From Microbulbifer sp. MKSA007 (GTDB taxonomy: Bacteria; Pseudomonadota; Gammaproteobacteria; Pseudomonadales; Cellvibrionaceae): 64,000 nucleotides of DNA. Positions 18,733-27,412 of the stretch are shown here, in pieces (position 1 is the stretch's first letter; each line of letters begins with the position of its first letter). The notes beneath the pieces are model-generated. The model ran no database searches, was not told the origin of the DNA, and saw nothing but the letters and a program-made list of their open reading frames with translations. The stretch is from contig CP128433.1 of assembly GCA_032615215.1 (NCBI GenBank), forward strand, positions 2,191,501 to 2,255,500. The letters are read 5' to 3'. The position numbers and the translations under genes are program-made.

Positions 18733-19719
18733 ATGACTACTAAATCCTCCAGTGCCTTCTTTTCTTTGCTTTTCAGCTCAGTCCTTTTCTTGGCTATTAC
18801 TTACAACAATTATCTACTGGGGAATTCCCCGATGCAGGCTACCCATTCGATCTTGGTGGAAACGGATGCACATGAAGGGCTTGTTTATGTACCCTCCCAG
18901 AAACGTCTCTACTTCACCAGTGTTCCAGATTTAGAGATTGAGAATCCACAGATAGCGATCCGTTACTACGACTTTATTACTGGCGAAGTTGTAACCTGGA
19001 AACACCGAAGCAATATGGCAAACAGCATGTGGCTTAGCAATGACGGTGAACATTTACTGGTTGCAGAGCAGGGGAAAGGAGCAACCCCGGGCGCTATCAG
19101 CCGCAGAAGCCTTTCAGGCGGGCAACGAGAAGTGCTAGTAGATGCCTATAAAGGTAAGCCATTTAATTCACCCAATAAAGTTGTACAGTCACCCTCTGGC
19201 TGGATCTACTTCACCGATCCAGATTATGGCTACAACCAAGGCTTCAAGCCTGAGCCAATGTTAACGCCAGCTGTCTATGCTTTTGATCCTTCAACAAAAA
19301 AGTTAATTCGCTTGTCAGCGGAGTACATGATGCCTCATGGGTTGGCAATCTCCCCAATAGGCAACCAAATCTATATTGGTGATACTGCAGCTATCGATGG
19401 AAAGAATCCTTACAACCCCAAAAAAACAAAAGACATTTATGTAAGCGCTTTGCCATCCCCGGAAAAATTGGAAGAGAAGCAATGGGTGTTGTCGGTACCA
19501 GTAGGGATTCCTGATGGTTTTATTGTTACTGGCCCCAAAAATGATCTGTGGGTGGCGGCAGGTGACGGACTGCGACACTATCGAGAGAACGGCTCCCTGG
19601 TTAATCTTTACCCTGTTCCCGGCGGTGTATATAGCGTAGCAACTGACGGTAAAGCAATTTACTCATCAAGTAATACCGCTATATGGAAGACAATTCCCCG
19701 AGGGGAAGAGGGGGGATAG
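18733..19719 (+). CDS. SMP-30/gluconolactonase/LRE-like beta-propeller protein, membrane anchored
   Basis: A 328-residue protein. One N-terminal hydrophobic segment (residues 8-30) anchors or exports it. The rest is a six-bladed beta-propeller of the SMP-30 family: HEGLVYVPSQKRLYFTSVPD, NSPNKVVQSPSGWIYFTDPD, MPHGLAISPIGNQIYIGDT and GIPDGFIVTGPKNDLWVAAG. These repeats supply the metal-binding Glu/Asn/Asp of lactonases, so hydrolysis of a sugar lactone or other ester in the periplasm is likely. It follows the solute-binding gene in the same direction and is probably co-transcribed. It ends 6 bp from the convergent amidase. Confidence 0.82.
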   Translation: MTTKSSSAFFSLLFSSVLFLAITYNNYLLGNSPMQATHSILVETDAHEGLVYVPSQKRLYFTSVPDLEIENPQIAIRYYDFITGEVVTWKHRSNMANSMWLSNDGEHLLVAEQGKGATPGAISRRSLSGGQREVLVDAYKGKPFNSPNKVVQSPSGWIYFTDPDYGYNQGFKPEPMLTPAVYAFDPSTKKLIRLSAEYMMPHGLAISPIGNQIYIGDTAAIDGKNPYNPKKTKDIYVSALPSPEKLEEKQWVLSVPVGIPDGFIVTGPKNDLWVAAGDGLRHYRENGSLVNLYPVPGGVYSVATDGKAIYSSSNTAIWKTIPRGEEGG

Positions 19720-19725
19720 TTCCTC

Positions 19726-21108
19726 TTACTTTTGGAGTGTTATTACCTGTTCGATCTGTCTAGCTACGGCAAGTAGTGCCAAATCCGCTCCAGGTAACCC
19801 ATCTATCTCCAGGCCCACCGGTAATCCATTGGTACCAGGCCCGATGGGGATGCTGATGCTTGGGGCACCGGTAACTGGTGCGGAGACATTGTTGTATATC
19901 AGTGTGTCCAGGGTGGGGAGTGTCTGTCCATTTAGCTCCAGTTGGTATGAGGATGTTTCCAGGGGTTGCGCTTCGATTGGCGCAGTTGGAAATACGATCG
20001 CGTCCAGTTGATGCTGCTGGATGATCTTCGAATAGCTGTCGCGCACAGCAGGTAACTTCTTTAAGGCCGCTTGATAGGCTGAGTCTGGCGGTGACTTAGG
20101 CCCGAGCACTGATTCCTGATAGACCGCTTTCACATCCTCACTCTTGATCATTGCTACCAAACCCTCTAGTTGAGTTTGTGGTTGATAATTCGCCAGGAAA
20201 TGCCCCATGGCTGTCCGCATCTGATGAAACCCGATGGGAAATCCGATTTCGAGAGCGGCGCTGACTATTGGCGAAAGGTCTACTTCTACCAGGTCTACTC
20301 CGGCATCAATAAGGGTACTTATTAGAGCCCTGAAAGACTGGCTTACTCCAGGTGAGAGGTTGTCAAATAGAGGATGGGCTAGCCCCAAGCGCAACTGATT
20401 GATTGGCTTGCATTGGGGTACGGAGACCCCTGTCATCACTTCAAACAGATAGATGGTATCTTCGACACTAACAGCCATAGGGCCGATTGTGTCAAATGCA
20501 GGCACAGAGGGTACGACTCCGTGGCTGCGAAGGCTGCCAGTTGAAGGGCGAAAGCCAACAATACCAGTTAACGCCGCCGGTAATCTGACGGAGCCGGCGG
20601 TATCGGTGCCGAGGCCAGCGGGCACAATCCCCGCAGCTACAGCAACAGCGGTGCCCCCCGATGAACCGCCGGGGAAGCAAGCGATGTCCCACGGATTCCT
20701 TACGGCACCAAATGCAGCGTTATTGGAGGTTACGCCAAAGGCAAGTTCATGTAGATTGGTCTTCCCAACCACTATGGCCCCACATCCCTCGAGTCGCTCA
20801 ACCACTGGGGCAGAGGACTCCGGCAGAAAGTTCATGCCAAGGGTCCCAGCAGTGGTATGCATACCCTTTACATTGATGTTGTCTTTAACAACGATGGGGA
20901 TACCGGCAAGGGGCCTACGGTGGCTACCGGAGGCCAATTCCCTGTCAATGCATTTGGCTTTTTGAAGGGCGCTATGCCGATCGAGGCAGATAAAAGCATT
21001 GAGTTCGGAATGAGCAACTGCATTGTCACAAGCTTCTTCAATCAGTGATACTGCGCTAATCTTTCTTGCGAGCACTATCTCCACAAGCTCATGAAGGGAA
21101 GTCGTCAT
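19726..21108 (-). CDS. Amidase (amidase signature family)
   Basis: A 460-residue hydrolase of carboxylic amides. The Ser-cisSer-Lys triad can be placed: Lys in GIPIVVKDNINVKG (about 75), the Gly/Ser-rich signature FPGGSSGGTAVAVAAG (about 150) holding the cis-Ser, and GLGTDTAGSVRLPAA (about 170-185) with the nucleophilic Ser. Length and motifs fit the indoleacetamide-hydrolase/GatA-like group, but there are no gatB/gatC neighbours, so it is not the tRNA amidotransferase. No signal peptide. It is convergent with the SMP-30-like gene and divergent from the HAD gene. Substrate unknown. Confidence 0.9.
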   Translation of the reverse strand: MTTSLHELVEIVLARKISAVSLIEEACDNAVAHSELNAFICLDRHSALQKAKCIDRELASGSHRRPLAGIPIVVKDNINVKGMHTTAGTLGMNFLPESSAPVVERLEGCGAIVVGKTNLHELAFGVTSNNAAFGAVRNPWDIACFPGGSSGGTAVAVAAGIVPAGLGTDTAGSVRLPAALTGIVGFRPSTGSLRSHGVVPSVPAFDTIGPMAVSVEDTIYLFEVMTGVSVPQCKPINQLRLGLAHPLFDNLSPGVSQSFRALISTLIDAGVDLVEVDLSPIVSAALEIGFPIGFHQMRTAMGHFLANYQPQTQLEGLVAMIKSEDVKAVYQESVLGPKSPPDSAYQAALKKLPAVRDSYSKIIQQHQLDAIVFPTAPIEAQPLETSSYQLELNGQTLPTLDTLIYNNVSAPVTGAPSISIPIGPGTNGLPVGLEIDGLPGADLALLAVARQIEQVITLQK

Positions 21109-21288
21109 AGTTTGCTTACTAGCTTCTGATTGTACTTGGGATCTTAGATCATAGAGAGGAAGAAAGTGGGACGATAAGAATGATATTGGCTAATTTGATA
21201 GCACTAGCCTTGATCTCACCGAGGTGTATCTGATGGTGAGGAGTGAGCAGCGCGTTTCTGACCGTTGAAAATATGAGGGTTATGGGTT

Positions 21289-21885
21289 TTGAAAGTTGAT
21301 GTATTACTGTTTGATCTCGGCGGCGTACTAATAGAGCTAAAAGGCCGTCCATTACCAACCGGTAAAGCGCCTGTGACTGATGTTATTATCTCCGGTCCGG
21401 TAAGGCAGTTTGAGAGAGGAGAAATCACCACAGAAGAATTTGCAAACGCTTTAAAGTCTCAATTGGAAATAGAGGAATCGATAGAGACGATAATCGATCA
21501 TTTCACAAACTGGCCTACGGGATTCTATCCAGGAGCAATTGAATTACTCAGTTCTCTAGAGAAAAATTACAGAGTGGCCGCATTGACAAATACCAATGAA
21601 CTTCACTGGCCACGCATCACTCATGAATTTAATGCACATAACTATTTGGGCCCAATATTCGCTTCCCACCTTATAGGTATGGCAAAGCCCGATGAAGCAT
21701 TTTTCAAGCACGCGCTTGAGCAGCTGGAAGTTGAAGCCAGTAGTGTTGTCTACATGGATGATATCCCTAGAAATGTAGAGGTGGCGAATAAGGTGGGTAT
21801 GAATGCGTTTCATACCAAGGGCTTTGATTCGGTGTTGGAGGTTCTAGAGCGTATTAATATTCAAGAGAAGAGCTACAAAAATTAA
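21289..21885 (+). CDS. HAD-superfamily hydrolase
   Basis: A 198-residue HAD-like phosphatase of the epoxide-hydrolase N-terminal / YihX subgroup. The expected first motif is DLGGVL near residue 10; in the usual DxDxV/T the second Asp is replaced here by Gly-Gly, as in the HAD-IA-v3 group. TNTNELHW is motif II near residue 105, and MAKPDEAFF and VVYMDDIPRNVEVA are motifs III and IV. The start is a TTG at 21289; no ATG fits in frame. Substrate unknown. Divergent from the amidase gene. Confidence 0.82.
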   Translation: MKVDVLLFDLGGVLIELKGRPLPTGKAPVTDVIISGPVRQFERGEITTEEFANALKSQLEIEESIETIIDHFTNWPTGFYPGAIELLSSLEKNYRVAALTNTNELHWPRITHEFNAHNYLGPIFASHLIGMAKPDEAFFKHALEQLEVEASSVVYMDDIPRNVEVANKVGMNAFHTKGFDSVLEVLERINIQEKSYKN

Positions 21886-22395
21886 GATAGATGGGGAGTC
21901 TAACTGACCACCTTGAGAGGATAATTTTCTAATTTCTGAAATCTATTCATCCTCCCCAGCAACATACCCTCAAGATGATTGCTGCTATCTAAATTAGCAT
22001 TTTCAGGGGGCACTCATGATTCGGCTTACTCAATTATCGGGGCAAGCAATATGATTTATGCCAGTTAGTAAGCGCCAGCTTGGTTAAATATGATCATGGT
22101 GAGTGTTATTTCTGAGTTAGGCTGAAATTTTGTGGGAAACACCCTGAAATCATTGGGTTACGTGAGCAGGGCGAAATTGAGATAGTAGTCATAGTGATCG
22201 TTTTTGTAGTTTGTTCGATCGTGCCATTTTAATATAACCACTTGATTTTCTATGGGAAACTGTAGTGGTGGCGGTAGATTGATTATGAGATAGTAGTCAA
22301 TATAATAGTGATCAGAATGATTACTATATAGCTGTTGTACAAACCCGCTGCGCGGGAGTGGTGCCACTTTTAAATTATAAGAGGCATTTTAGAAA
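21886..22395. other. Spacer at the left side of the IS91-type transposase
   Basis: No supported ORF. It holds a near-repeat, TGAGATAGTAGTCA, once near 22178 and again near 22287. Close to the transposase lie a CCCGC-TGC-GCGGG hairpin (22343-22355) and GTGGTGCCAC. Such subterminal repeats and hairpins fit an IS91-type end, but the exact border cannot be set. Confidence 0.45.
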
Positions 22396-23604
22396 ATGCA
22401 TAACCGGGTATTGCAAAATATATTTTCTGCGTACAGTGGTTATTTATCTAAAACTGCGCAACCACTAAAAAATTTAAAGGCTATCTCCTCGATACAAGAA
22501 TGCCGTACAAAATCGATGGGAAGCAGTTATTATCGTTGTAAGCACAACCATGTCACTGAACAGCATCATTCTTGTAGGCATAGAAGTTGCCCCCTCTGCT
22601 CAGGCAGAAAACAGCTCCAGTGGGTTGATCAGCAGCGTCGTAAATTATTTGATACAGAACATTTTCATGTGGTCTTTACTATACCTCATGAGTATCTGCC
22701 GTTATGGCAATACAACGAAGAGAAGCTTACAGATATACTCTTTTTGTCGAGTAAAGAAACCCTGTTTGAATTAATGGCGAGTAAAGACTATCACGGAGTA
22801 ACTCCCGGGATGCTTATGGCTCTGCATACTTGGGGAAGACAGTTAACTTTACATCCCCATATACACTGTTTGATAACTGCTGGCGGCTTGACTTTAAGGG
22901 AAAAATGGAAAGAAACAGGTGAATATTTATTGCCTGTGCGAGTGGTTAAGAGTCTTTATAGGGGAAAATTTCAAGCGCTTTTATTAGAACAGTATCGTGC
23001 CGGGTTACTCAAGCTTCCTCCCAGTTGGTCAATTGGCCAGTTTGATATCCTCTTTAAAGCTTGCTATCGCAAGGAATGGTCGGTTCGTATTCAAGAACGG
23101 TATGAGCATGGTCAAGGCGTTCTGCTGTATTTTTCACGCTACATCAAAGGTGGCCCGCTTAAGCCAAAGCAGATATTAAACGTGGATCATAAGGGGCTGG
23201 ATTTTCGTTATTTTGATCACCGTGACCAGCGACGTAAGCAACTTCGGTTAAAGCCTCAGGAGTTCTTAAGACGTGTCTTGCAGCACATACCTCCAATAGG
23301 AAAACACATGGTACGGAGTTATGGATTATATGCTGGGTGCAATAAGAAAAAGCACGATCTATGTAGTAATCAAGTGGGTTTAATGAAAGATCAACGACTC
23401 CCAGCTGGATTGCAAATCCAAGATCTGATGGTAGAGTGTGGGCAGTGCCATGAATCTACAAAGTTGACTGGCCGAGTGTGGTCTAAGGCGAAAAAAGGAA
23501 TTTCCTTTATAAAGGGGGCGGCTCGGCAAGATAGTGCCGGCGGGAATGTACAACATGGCGATGAACCAGACACTGCAGGAATGGGCCTCTTTAGTTCGGC
23601 CTAA
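22396..23604 (+). CDS. IS91-family HUH transposase
   Basis: A 402-residue rolling-circle transposase. An N-terminal zinc-binding region (CKHNHVTEQHHSCRHRSC, PLC) is followed by the transposase 32 (Y2) domain. The HUH motif is HPHIHCLITAGG near residue 155, and YFSRYIKGGPLK lies near 235. The C-terminal end has a second Cys pair (VECGQCHES) and looks full length. IS91 elements move by single-strand rolling circle from oriIS to terIS and can drag neighbouring DNA. This one adjoins the left edge of a cassette array and may have mobilised or truncated it. Confidence 0.92.
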   Translation: MHNRVLQNIFSAYSGYLSKTAQPLKNLKAISSIQECRTKSMGSSYYRCKHNHVTEQHHSCRHRSCPLCSGRKQLQWVDQQRRKLFDTEHFHVVFTIPHEYLPLWQYNEEKLTDILFLSSKETLFELMASKDYHGVTPGMLMALHTWGRQLTLHPHIHCLITAGGLTLREKWKETGEYLLPVRVVKSLYRGKFQALLLEQYRAGLLKLPPSWSIGQFDILFKACYRKEWSVRIQERYEHGQGVLLYFSRYIKGGPLKPKQILNVDHKGLDFRYFDHRDQRRKQLRLKPQEFLRRVLQHIPPIGKHMVRSYGLYAGCNKKKHDLCSNQVGLMKDQRLPAGLQIQDLMVECGQCHESTKLTGRVWSKAKKGISFIKGAARQDSAGGNVQHGDEPDTAGMGLFSSA

Positions 23605-23632
23605 ATTCAATGCCAGGTCATTTTTTTTACCG

Positions 23633-23662
23633 CCTGCAGTGCAGGTTATCTAAGCGTTAGAA
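23633..23662 (+). other. Partial attC-like site (3' half) at left edge of cassette array
   Basis: CCTGCAGTGCAGG hairpin followed by TTATCTAAGCGTTAGAA. The GCGTTAGAA end is an R'' core site (GTTRRRY). The matching 5' half is not recognisable, so the preceding cassette was probably cut off, perhaps by the IS91-type element. Confidence 0.6.
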
Positions 23663-23678
23663 GTACGAAGGAGAATTC

Positions 23679-24125
23679 GTGGGGCATCATATAGAAGCAA
23701 TTGTAGCCAAAGGCGATATCGATGCAGAGCTACTAAGGAAATTCGAGTTGCCGTGTGTCAACCATGAGGGGTTCTCGATCGTAGGTCTAAATGCAGGGCA
23801 TTCAGATCATTGGGCAGAAAAACTGTTAATATCAAATGAAAGTAATGGGAAAATTGTTTTAAACTGCCCTGTTACCCATTATTTTGCTAAAGAGCTGGGC
23901 TTAAAGAGGTATGCAATTATTTTTACCGACTACTTTGGTGGTATCGGTAAGCAATACGCTGCGGTGTATTCTGATAGTAAAGTTGTAATGGAAGAAACTG
24001 AAGGCGGTATTAACCAAGCATTAAGAAATATTGGTGTATTCAAGAAAAGAGATCTAGACGAGTTTGATACGATCTGTCTTGGTCGCTACAGGTCATTTGA
24101 TGAGCACTTTGCACAATACTTCTAA
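23679..24125 (+). CDS. Cassette gene 1: hypothetical protein, 148 aa
   Basis: Family not recognised. Start is a GTG with a strong AAGGAG ribosome site 6 nt upstream. The product is soluble, with a central run of beta-strand-like segments (IIFTDYFGGIGKQYAAVY) and no signal peptide. It lies between an attC half-site and a complete attC that begins at its stop codon, the tight spacing typical of integron cassettes. Confidence 0.7.
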   Translation: MGHHIEAIVAKGDIDAELLRKFELPCVNHEGFSIVGLNAGHSDHWAEKLLISNESNGKIVLNCPVTHYFAKELGLKRYAIIFTDYFGGIGKQYAAVYSDSKVVMEETEGGINQALRNIGVFKKRDLDEFDTICLGRYRSFDEHFAQYF

Positions 24126-24210
24126 CAAGTTTGTCAAACACCGCTACACACCTTCGGTGCTCCGCTGGACTCGCTCTTGCGTCGCTCGCCGTTTACAAAA
24201 GCGTTAGGGC
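24123..24210 (+). other. attC site 1
   Basis: Starts TAACAAGTTTGTCAAACACC (R') and ends CAAAAGCGTTAGGGC (R''), with an imperfect GC-rich palindrome between. Length 88 bp. It overlaps the stop of cassette gene 1. Confidence 0.85.
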
Positions 24211-24219
24211 AATTGGTAG

Positions 24220-24567
24220 ATGAACGTATTTAAGAGGTTAGAAGAGCTCAGTAATGATGGTAGCTTCTACCTGAAGGCCTTTGATTTGAGTTTTCAACCA
24301 TTTGAAGTAGAAAGTGATCTTTCTATCTTTAGTGCTCTAGCTACTGAGCTTGAAACCGAACATGCAGGTTATGAAACTCTGCTACTTGATGTGAATTGGC
24401 GTTCGCACTTAATTGCATGTATGTGCCTCATTGTCTCGGAGAATAAGTCGCACCTGGAAGAGCTAAAGAACCGCTTCAAAAATGGTAGTATGGTTAGCCC
24501 ACAAATTGCTGTTGCAATGGCTCGCCTTCATTTCAGGGAAATGATGGACTTTTTCCCAGCTATATAA
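24220..24567 (+). CDS. Cassette gene 2: hypothetical protein, 115 aa
   Basis: Family not recognised. A small acidic soluble protein with helix-forming stretches. It begins 10 nt after the attC core of the previous cassette. No signal peptide or membrane segment; one Cys pair (IACMCLIV) lies in a hydrophobic helix near residue 65. Unlike the other cassettes, its attC does not directly follow the stop: 190 bp of extra sequence intervene. Confidence 0.65.
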   Translation: MNVFKRLEELSNDGSFYLKAFDLSFQPFEVESDLSIFSALATELETEHAGYETLLLDVNWRSHLIACMCLIVSENKSHLEELKNRFKNGSMVSPQIAVAMARLHFREMMDFFPAI

Positions 24568-24758
24568 ATGGCGGGCATGGGCCGGAGTCTTCTACCCAGA
24601 TAGGGGCGGCACTAGTACTCTTGCAATCGATGTTCGTGCGTGAATTCACGTTTCCAAAATCACAGCTGAACATCGAGCGTTTCTACTTAGGGCTGTCGGT
24701 TGCACAGCATCATTCTGGGTTTTGGCTTAAGCATAGAGGCAGTGCCCGGGGTTAGCCC
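24568..24758. other. Extra segment between cassette gene 2 and attC 2, with nested palindromes
   Basis: No gene. Contains CGATGTTC (24628-24635) and GAACATCG (24668-24675) as arms around the perfect 12-bp palindrome CGTGAATTCACG (24639-24650). It ends in GTTAGCC, which looks like an R'' core and abuts the next R' (CTAACAAAG). It may be a decayed attC or an empty cassette remnant. Confidence 0.45.
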
Positions 24759-24867
24759 TAACAAAGCGCTGCAAGGCGACGTCTTACTTTGTGCACTTTA
24801 TGCGCAGTCGCTTTGCTCCTATTTTCGCGCATAAAGCGCCCAAAGTAAGCCGCCTCTGAGCGCGGCG

Positions 24868-26342
24868 CTAAGTTTTATACACAAGTTTTTTCAGTTTTAT
24901 TATAAAAATCAATGAGTTACAGTTTGTACGTTATAGGGGCTACAAATTTGGCTGGATAATTATGCAGGACTGGGTCAGGGACGAAGTGAAAAATCAGGTT
25001 ATGGGTGATACACGATTGAATAAGCGCTTGTCCAATATTCTCAGTAATTTAAGTTCCGACCCAAAGGGTAGCATTCCCTGTGCAAACAAGTCTTGGGCAG
25101 AAACCTTTGCAGCCTATCGATTTATCGAAAATGATAAAGTCAGCTTTGACTCCATTATGAGTGGCCATAAATCAGCCACTCTTGAAAGAATCAAGGTTCA
25201 ACCAGTTGTTCTTATCCCTCAGGATACCACTTTCCTAAATTTTGCTACCGATTTAGAAAGCAAAGAAATGGGAACACTCCGACGCAAAGAGACTAATCAG
25301 CAGCTCCTACATACGTCTATCGCTATAACACCATCCAGAGATAATCTGGGTATTATTGAGGGTAGCATGTGGCAGCGAGATAAAGAATCTAGTGCTAATT
25401 CTCGCTATACCAAGTCGATACAAGATAAAGAGAGTCGACGCTGGTTAGACCATTATGAATCAGCTTGTGAGATACAAGAGCGCTGCCCTGAAACCACGAT
25501 TGTGAGCATCGCGGATAGAGAGGGGGATATTCATGAGTGGTTTCAATTAGCTGAAGATCAAAATGAACAGCGGCGTGCAAGCTATATTATTCGAGCCAAG
25601 GCTAATCGTAGTTTAGAGATCGAAGGAGAAGATACGACTTTACTTTGGGACTATATGACCAAGCAGAAGTCCATCGGGAAATACTCAGTAGGTATCCCCA
25701 AAAGGAATGGACAGCCAGAAAGGGAAGCTAAGGTCAGTGTATCCATTGCAGAAGTAAGATTGCAGGGAAAAGGAAAATCAAAACGACCTCTTTCTCTCTA
25801 CGCAGTCTTTGCTAAGGAATTAAGCCCACCAGAAGGGGAAAAAGGTATTGAATGGATGCTGCTGACCGATCTTGCAGTTGAGGACTTTAAGCAAGCGAGG
25901 ATCATTATTGAGTGGTATCGAAGTCGATGGGAAATTGAAACCTATTTCCGAGTGGTGAAAGGCGGATGCCAGATAGAAAGTAATCGCTTTAGAACCGAGC
26001 AGCGAATGCTGAACTGTATTGCAATCTATATGATTATTGGGTGGCGTCTACACTCCATGACAACACGGGCACGAACGCTTCCTGATACGTCGTGTACGAA
26101 AGTCTACTCTGAAAAAGAGTGGCGTATGATATGGATAATGCAAGCTAAAACCTCCCCACCAAATGAAGCTCCAAGTATGAGAGATATAACTCGTATGTTG
26201 GCAGGACTTGGAGGCTTTCTGGGGCGGAGCGGCGATGGTGAGCCTGGAGTTAAAACCGTTTGGCAGGGGTACACTAAACTTCTCCATTATATGGAGGCAG
26301 CAGAGGCTTTAAATGAACTTAAATGATGTGTATAAAACACAG
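24868..26342 (+). mobile_element. IS4-family (IS50/Tn5-like) insertion sequence, complete
   Basis: 1,475 bp, bounded by inverted repeats CTAAGTTTTATACACA (left) and CTGTGTTTTATACACA (right, read inward), 14 of 16 identical. The left end, continued to CTAAGTTTTATACACAAGT, resembles the Tn5 outside end CTGACTCTTATACACAAGT. Direct copies of GCGCGGCG flank it (24860-24867 and 26343-26350) as the target duplication. One transposase gene, intact. Confidence 0.93.
24962..26326 (+). CDS. IS50/Tn5-like DDE transposase (IS4 family)
   Basis: A 454-residue cut-and-paste transposase. The N-terminal DNA-binding region (WAETFAAYRFIENDKVSFDS) matches Tn5 Tnp. The first catalytic Asp is in LIPQDTTFLNF (about 97), the second in VSIADREGDIHEWF (about 183), and the Glu in the YREK-type signature IIEWYRSRWEIETYFRVVKG (about 318-337). 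Length is close to Tn5 Tnp (476). The stop codon lies directly before the right inverted repeat. It appears functional. Confidence 0.95.
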   Translation: MQDWVRDEVKNQVMGDTRLNKRLSNILSNLSSDPKGSIPCANKSWAETFAAYRFIENDKVSFDSIMSGHKSATLERIKVQPVVLIPQDTTFLNFATDLESKEMGTLRRKETNQQLLHTSIAITPSRDNLGIIEGSMWQRDKESSANSRYTKSIQDKESRRWLDHYESACEIQERCPETTIVSIADREGDIHEWFQLAEDQNEQRRASYIIRAKANRSLEIEGEDTTLLWDYMTKQKSIGKYSVGIPKRNGQPEREAKVSVSIAEVRLQGKGKSKRPLSLYAVFAKELSPPEGEKGIEWMLLTDLAVEDFKQARIIIEWYRSRWEIETYFRVVKGGCQIESNRFRTEQRMLNCIAIYMIIGWRLHSMTTRARTLPDTSCTKVYSEKEWRMIWIMQAKTSPPNEAPSMRDITRMLAGLGGFLGRSGDGEPGVKTVWQGYTKLLHYMEAAEALNELK

Positions 26343-26375
26343 GCGCGGCGTTACCTGTCTAGGAGAAAATAACAT

Positions 26376-26966
26376 ATGGGTTTGCATGTGCACTCGTTGA
26401 CTAATATTCCCAAAAGTGAAAATAGAGATTATTTGATCTATTTGCTTGAGTATGGGTGGCATGAGTCTTTAGCCAGAGCGCTAAACGAAAATTTCGATAA
26501 AATGGCAAACCTTGCTGCCCAAAATCGGGCTGTAGTAATAAAGGGGACTGAATTGGCTCATTTTGATAATGAGGTTTTTTCTTGGCACCAAATTAACAAT
26601 GAAAGGGGCGAGGATGTATTGCCAGCGATATTGGTTACAAATGCGCACCCTTCATATTTCTTAGAAAACAATCATGGCTACAGTCGCAGGCGAGGTCTAT
26701 ACCGGGAGCAAGAGGAGAGTGACCTAAAACTTGTTCTAATTCCCTTGAAAAAGTTTTGCTCTACTACAACCGAGGTTGTAGCTTTAGTCGAAAGACTATT
26801 TTCGGACATAGAATTAGGGAAAGACCTTTCTGACTTCAGCATTGCTAAAGAAGCACAGAAAGGAATCGGGTCGGCTATTGTAGATTCAATTATATTAGAG
26901 CCAAATATATCAGGGGTGGGGTTTAGTTTTAAAAAATTGGGGAGCTTCTTACGTGGCAACAGGTAA
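26376..26966 (+). CDS. Cassette gene 3: hypothetical protein, 196 aa
   Basis: Family not recognised. Start has an AGGAGAAAATAAC ribosome site. The product looks like a soluble alpha/beta protein (AVVIKGTELAHFDNEVFSWH, VLPAILVTNAHPSYF, LKLVLIPLKKFCSTTTE) with a central layout reminiscent of small sensor or STAND-type helper domains, but no family can be named. A complete attC overlaps its end. It is cut off from cassette 2 by the IS50-like element. Confidence 0.65.
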   Translation: MGLHVHSLTNIPKSENRDYLIYLLEYGWHESLARALNENFDKMANLAAQNRAVVIKGTELAHFDNEVFSWHQINNERGEDVLPAILVTNAHPSYFLENNHGYSRRRGLYREQEESDLKLVLIPLKKFCSTTTEVVALVERLFSDIELGKDLSDFSIAKEAQKGIGSAIVDSIILEPNISGVGFSFKKLGSFLRGNR

Positions 26967-27059
26967 CAAGTCAAATCACTCGGACTTGGTAAAGCTGTCA
27001 CCTTTTTTGTTCCAAAAAAGCCGCCAACATCACCAATCCGGTGTTTGAGGCGTTATAGC
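26964..27059 (+). other. attC site 3
   Basis: TAACAAGTCAAATCACTCGG at the start, GTGTTTGAGGCGTTATAGC at the end, with an AT-rich loop. R' and R'' cores are present. The stop codon of cassette gene 3 forms part of R'. Confidence 0.85.
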
Positions 27060-27079
27060 TCCTTAATGGATAATGCGGA

Positions 27080-27313
27080 ATGTACGAGCTGTTTAATATT
27101 TCCAATATCGAAGCCCTGGGTATATTGCTATGGTTTTGTGTTGTATTAGCTCTTAGCTATATGCTAGCTATCAAAAAAACCTTAAAGGTTAAACGAGCGG
27201 TTGTAGTTGGTGGATTTATGGCATTATTACCTCCTCTGGCAATTATATATTTGGTCTCGCTGCTACTTAGAAAAAGCCTTTCTGTATCAGAGAGATTAGA
27301 TGAGACGTTATAA
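27080..27313 (+). CDS. Cassette gene 4: small two-TM membrane protein
   Basis: 77 residues with two hydrophobic helices (about 12-32, ALGILLWFCVVLALSYMLAI; 40-63, AVVVGGFMALLPPLAIIYL) joined by a basic loop (KKTLKVKR), and a short polar tail. Function unknown. It sits between attC sites 3 and 4. Small membrane proteins are a frequent cassette product. Confidence 0.7.
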   Translation: MYELFNISNIEALGILLWFCVVLALSYMLAIKKTLKVKRAVVVGGFMALLPPLAIIYLVSLLLRKSLSVSERLDETL

Positions 27314-27398
27314 CAAAACGCTGAAAATTCGCCCCCAAAAAACGTGGGCTGGACCTCCGGCAAAAAAATGCCTCCGGCCTTTTAGCTTTGCGTTAAAT
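27311..27398 (+). other. attC site 4
   Basis: Starts TAACAAAACGCTGAAAATTC and ends TAGCTTTGCGTTAAAT; the inner arms hold CCTCCGG repeats. It overlaps the stop codon of the membrane-protein gene. Confidence 0.82.
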
Positions 27399-27412
27399 TA
27401 CCAAGGAAAGTC

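Larger units (their letters stand above)
24759..26357 (+). other. attC site 2, split by an IS50-like insertion
   Basis: The left part begins TAACAAAGCGCTGCAAGGCG and ends CGCCTCTGAGCGCGGCG; these pair (GCGC and AGGCG with CGCCT and GCGC) as attC arms do. After the insertion element, the repeated GCGCGGCG runs into TTACCTG, the end of the site. Confidence 0.75.

Noticed and set aside
19829..20965. ORFs antisense to the amidase gene (up to 170 codons)
   Set aside because: Shadows of a gene with clear amidase signature motifs.
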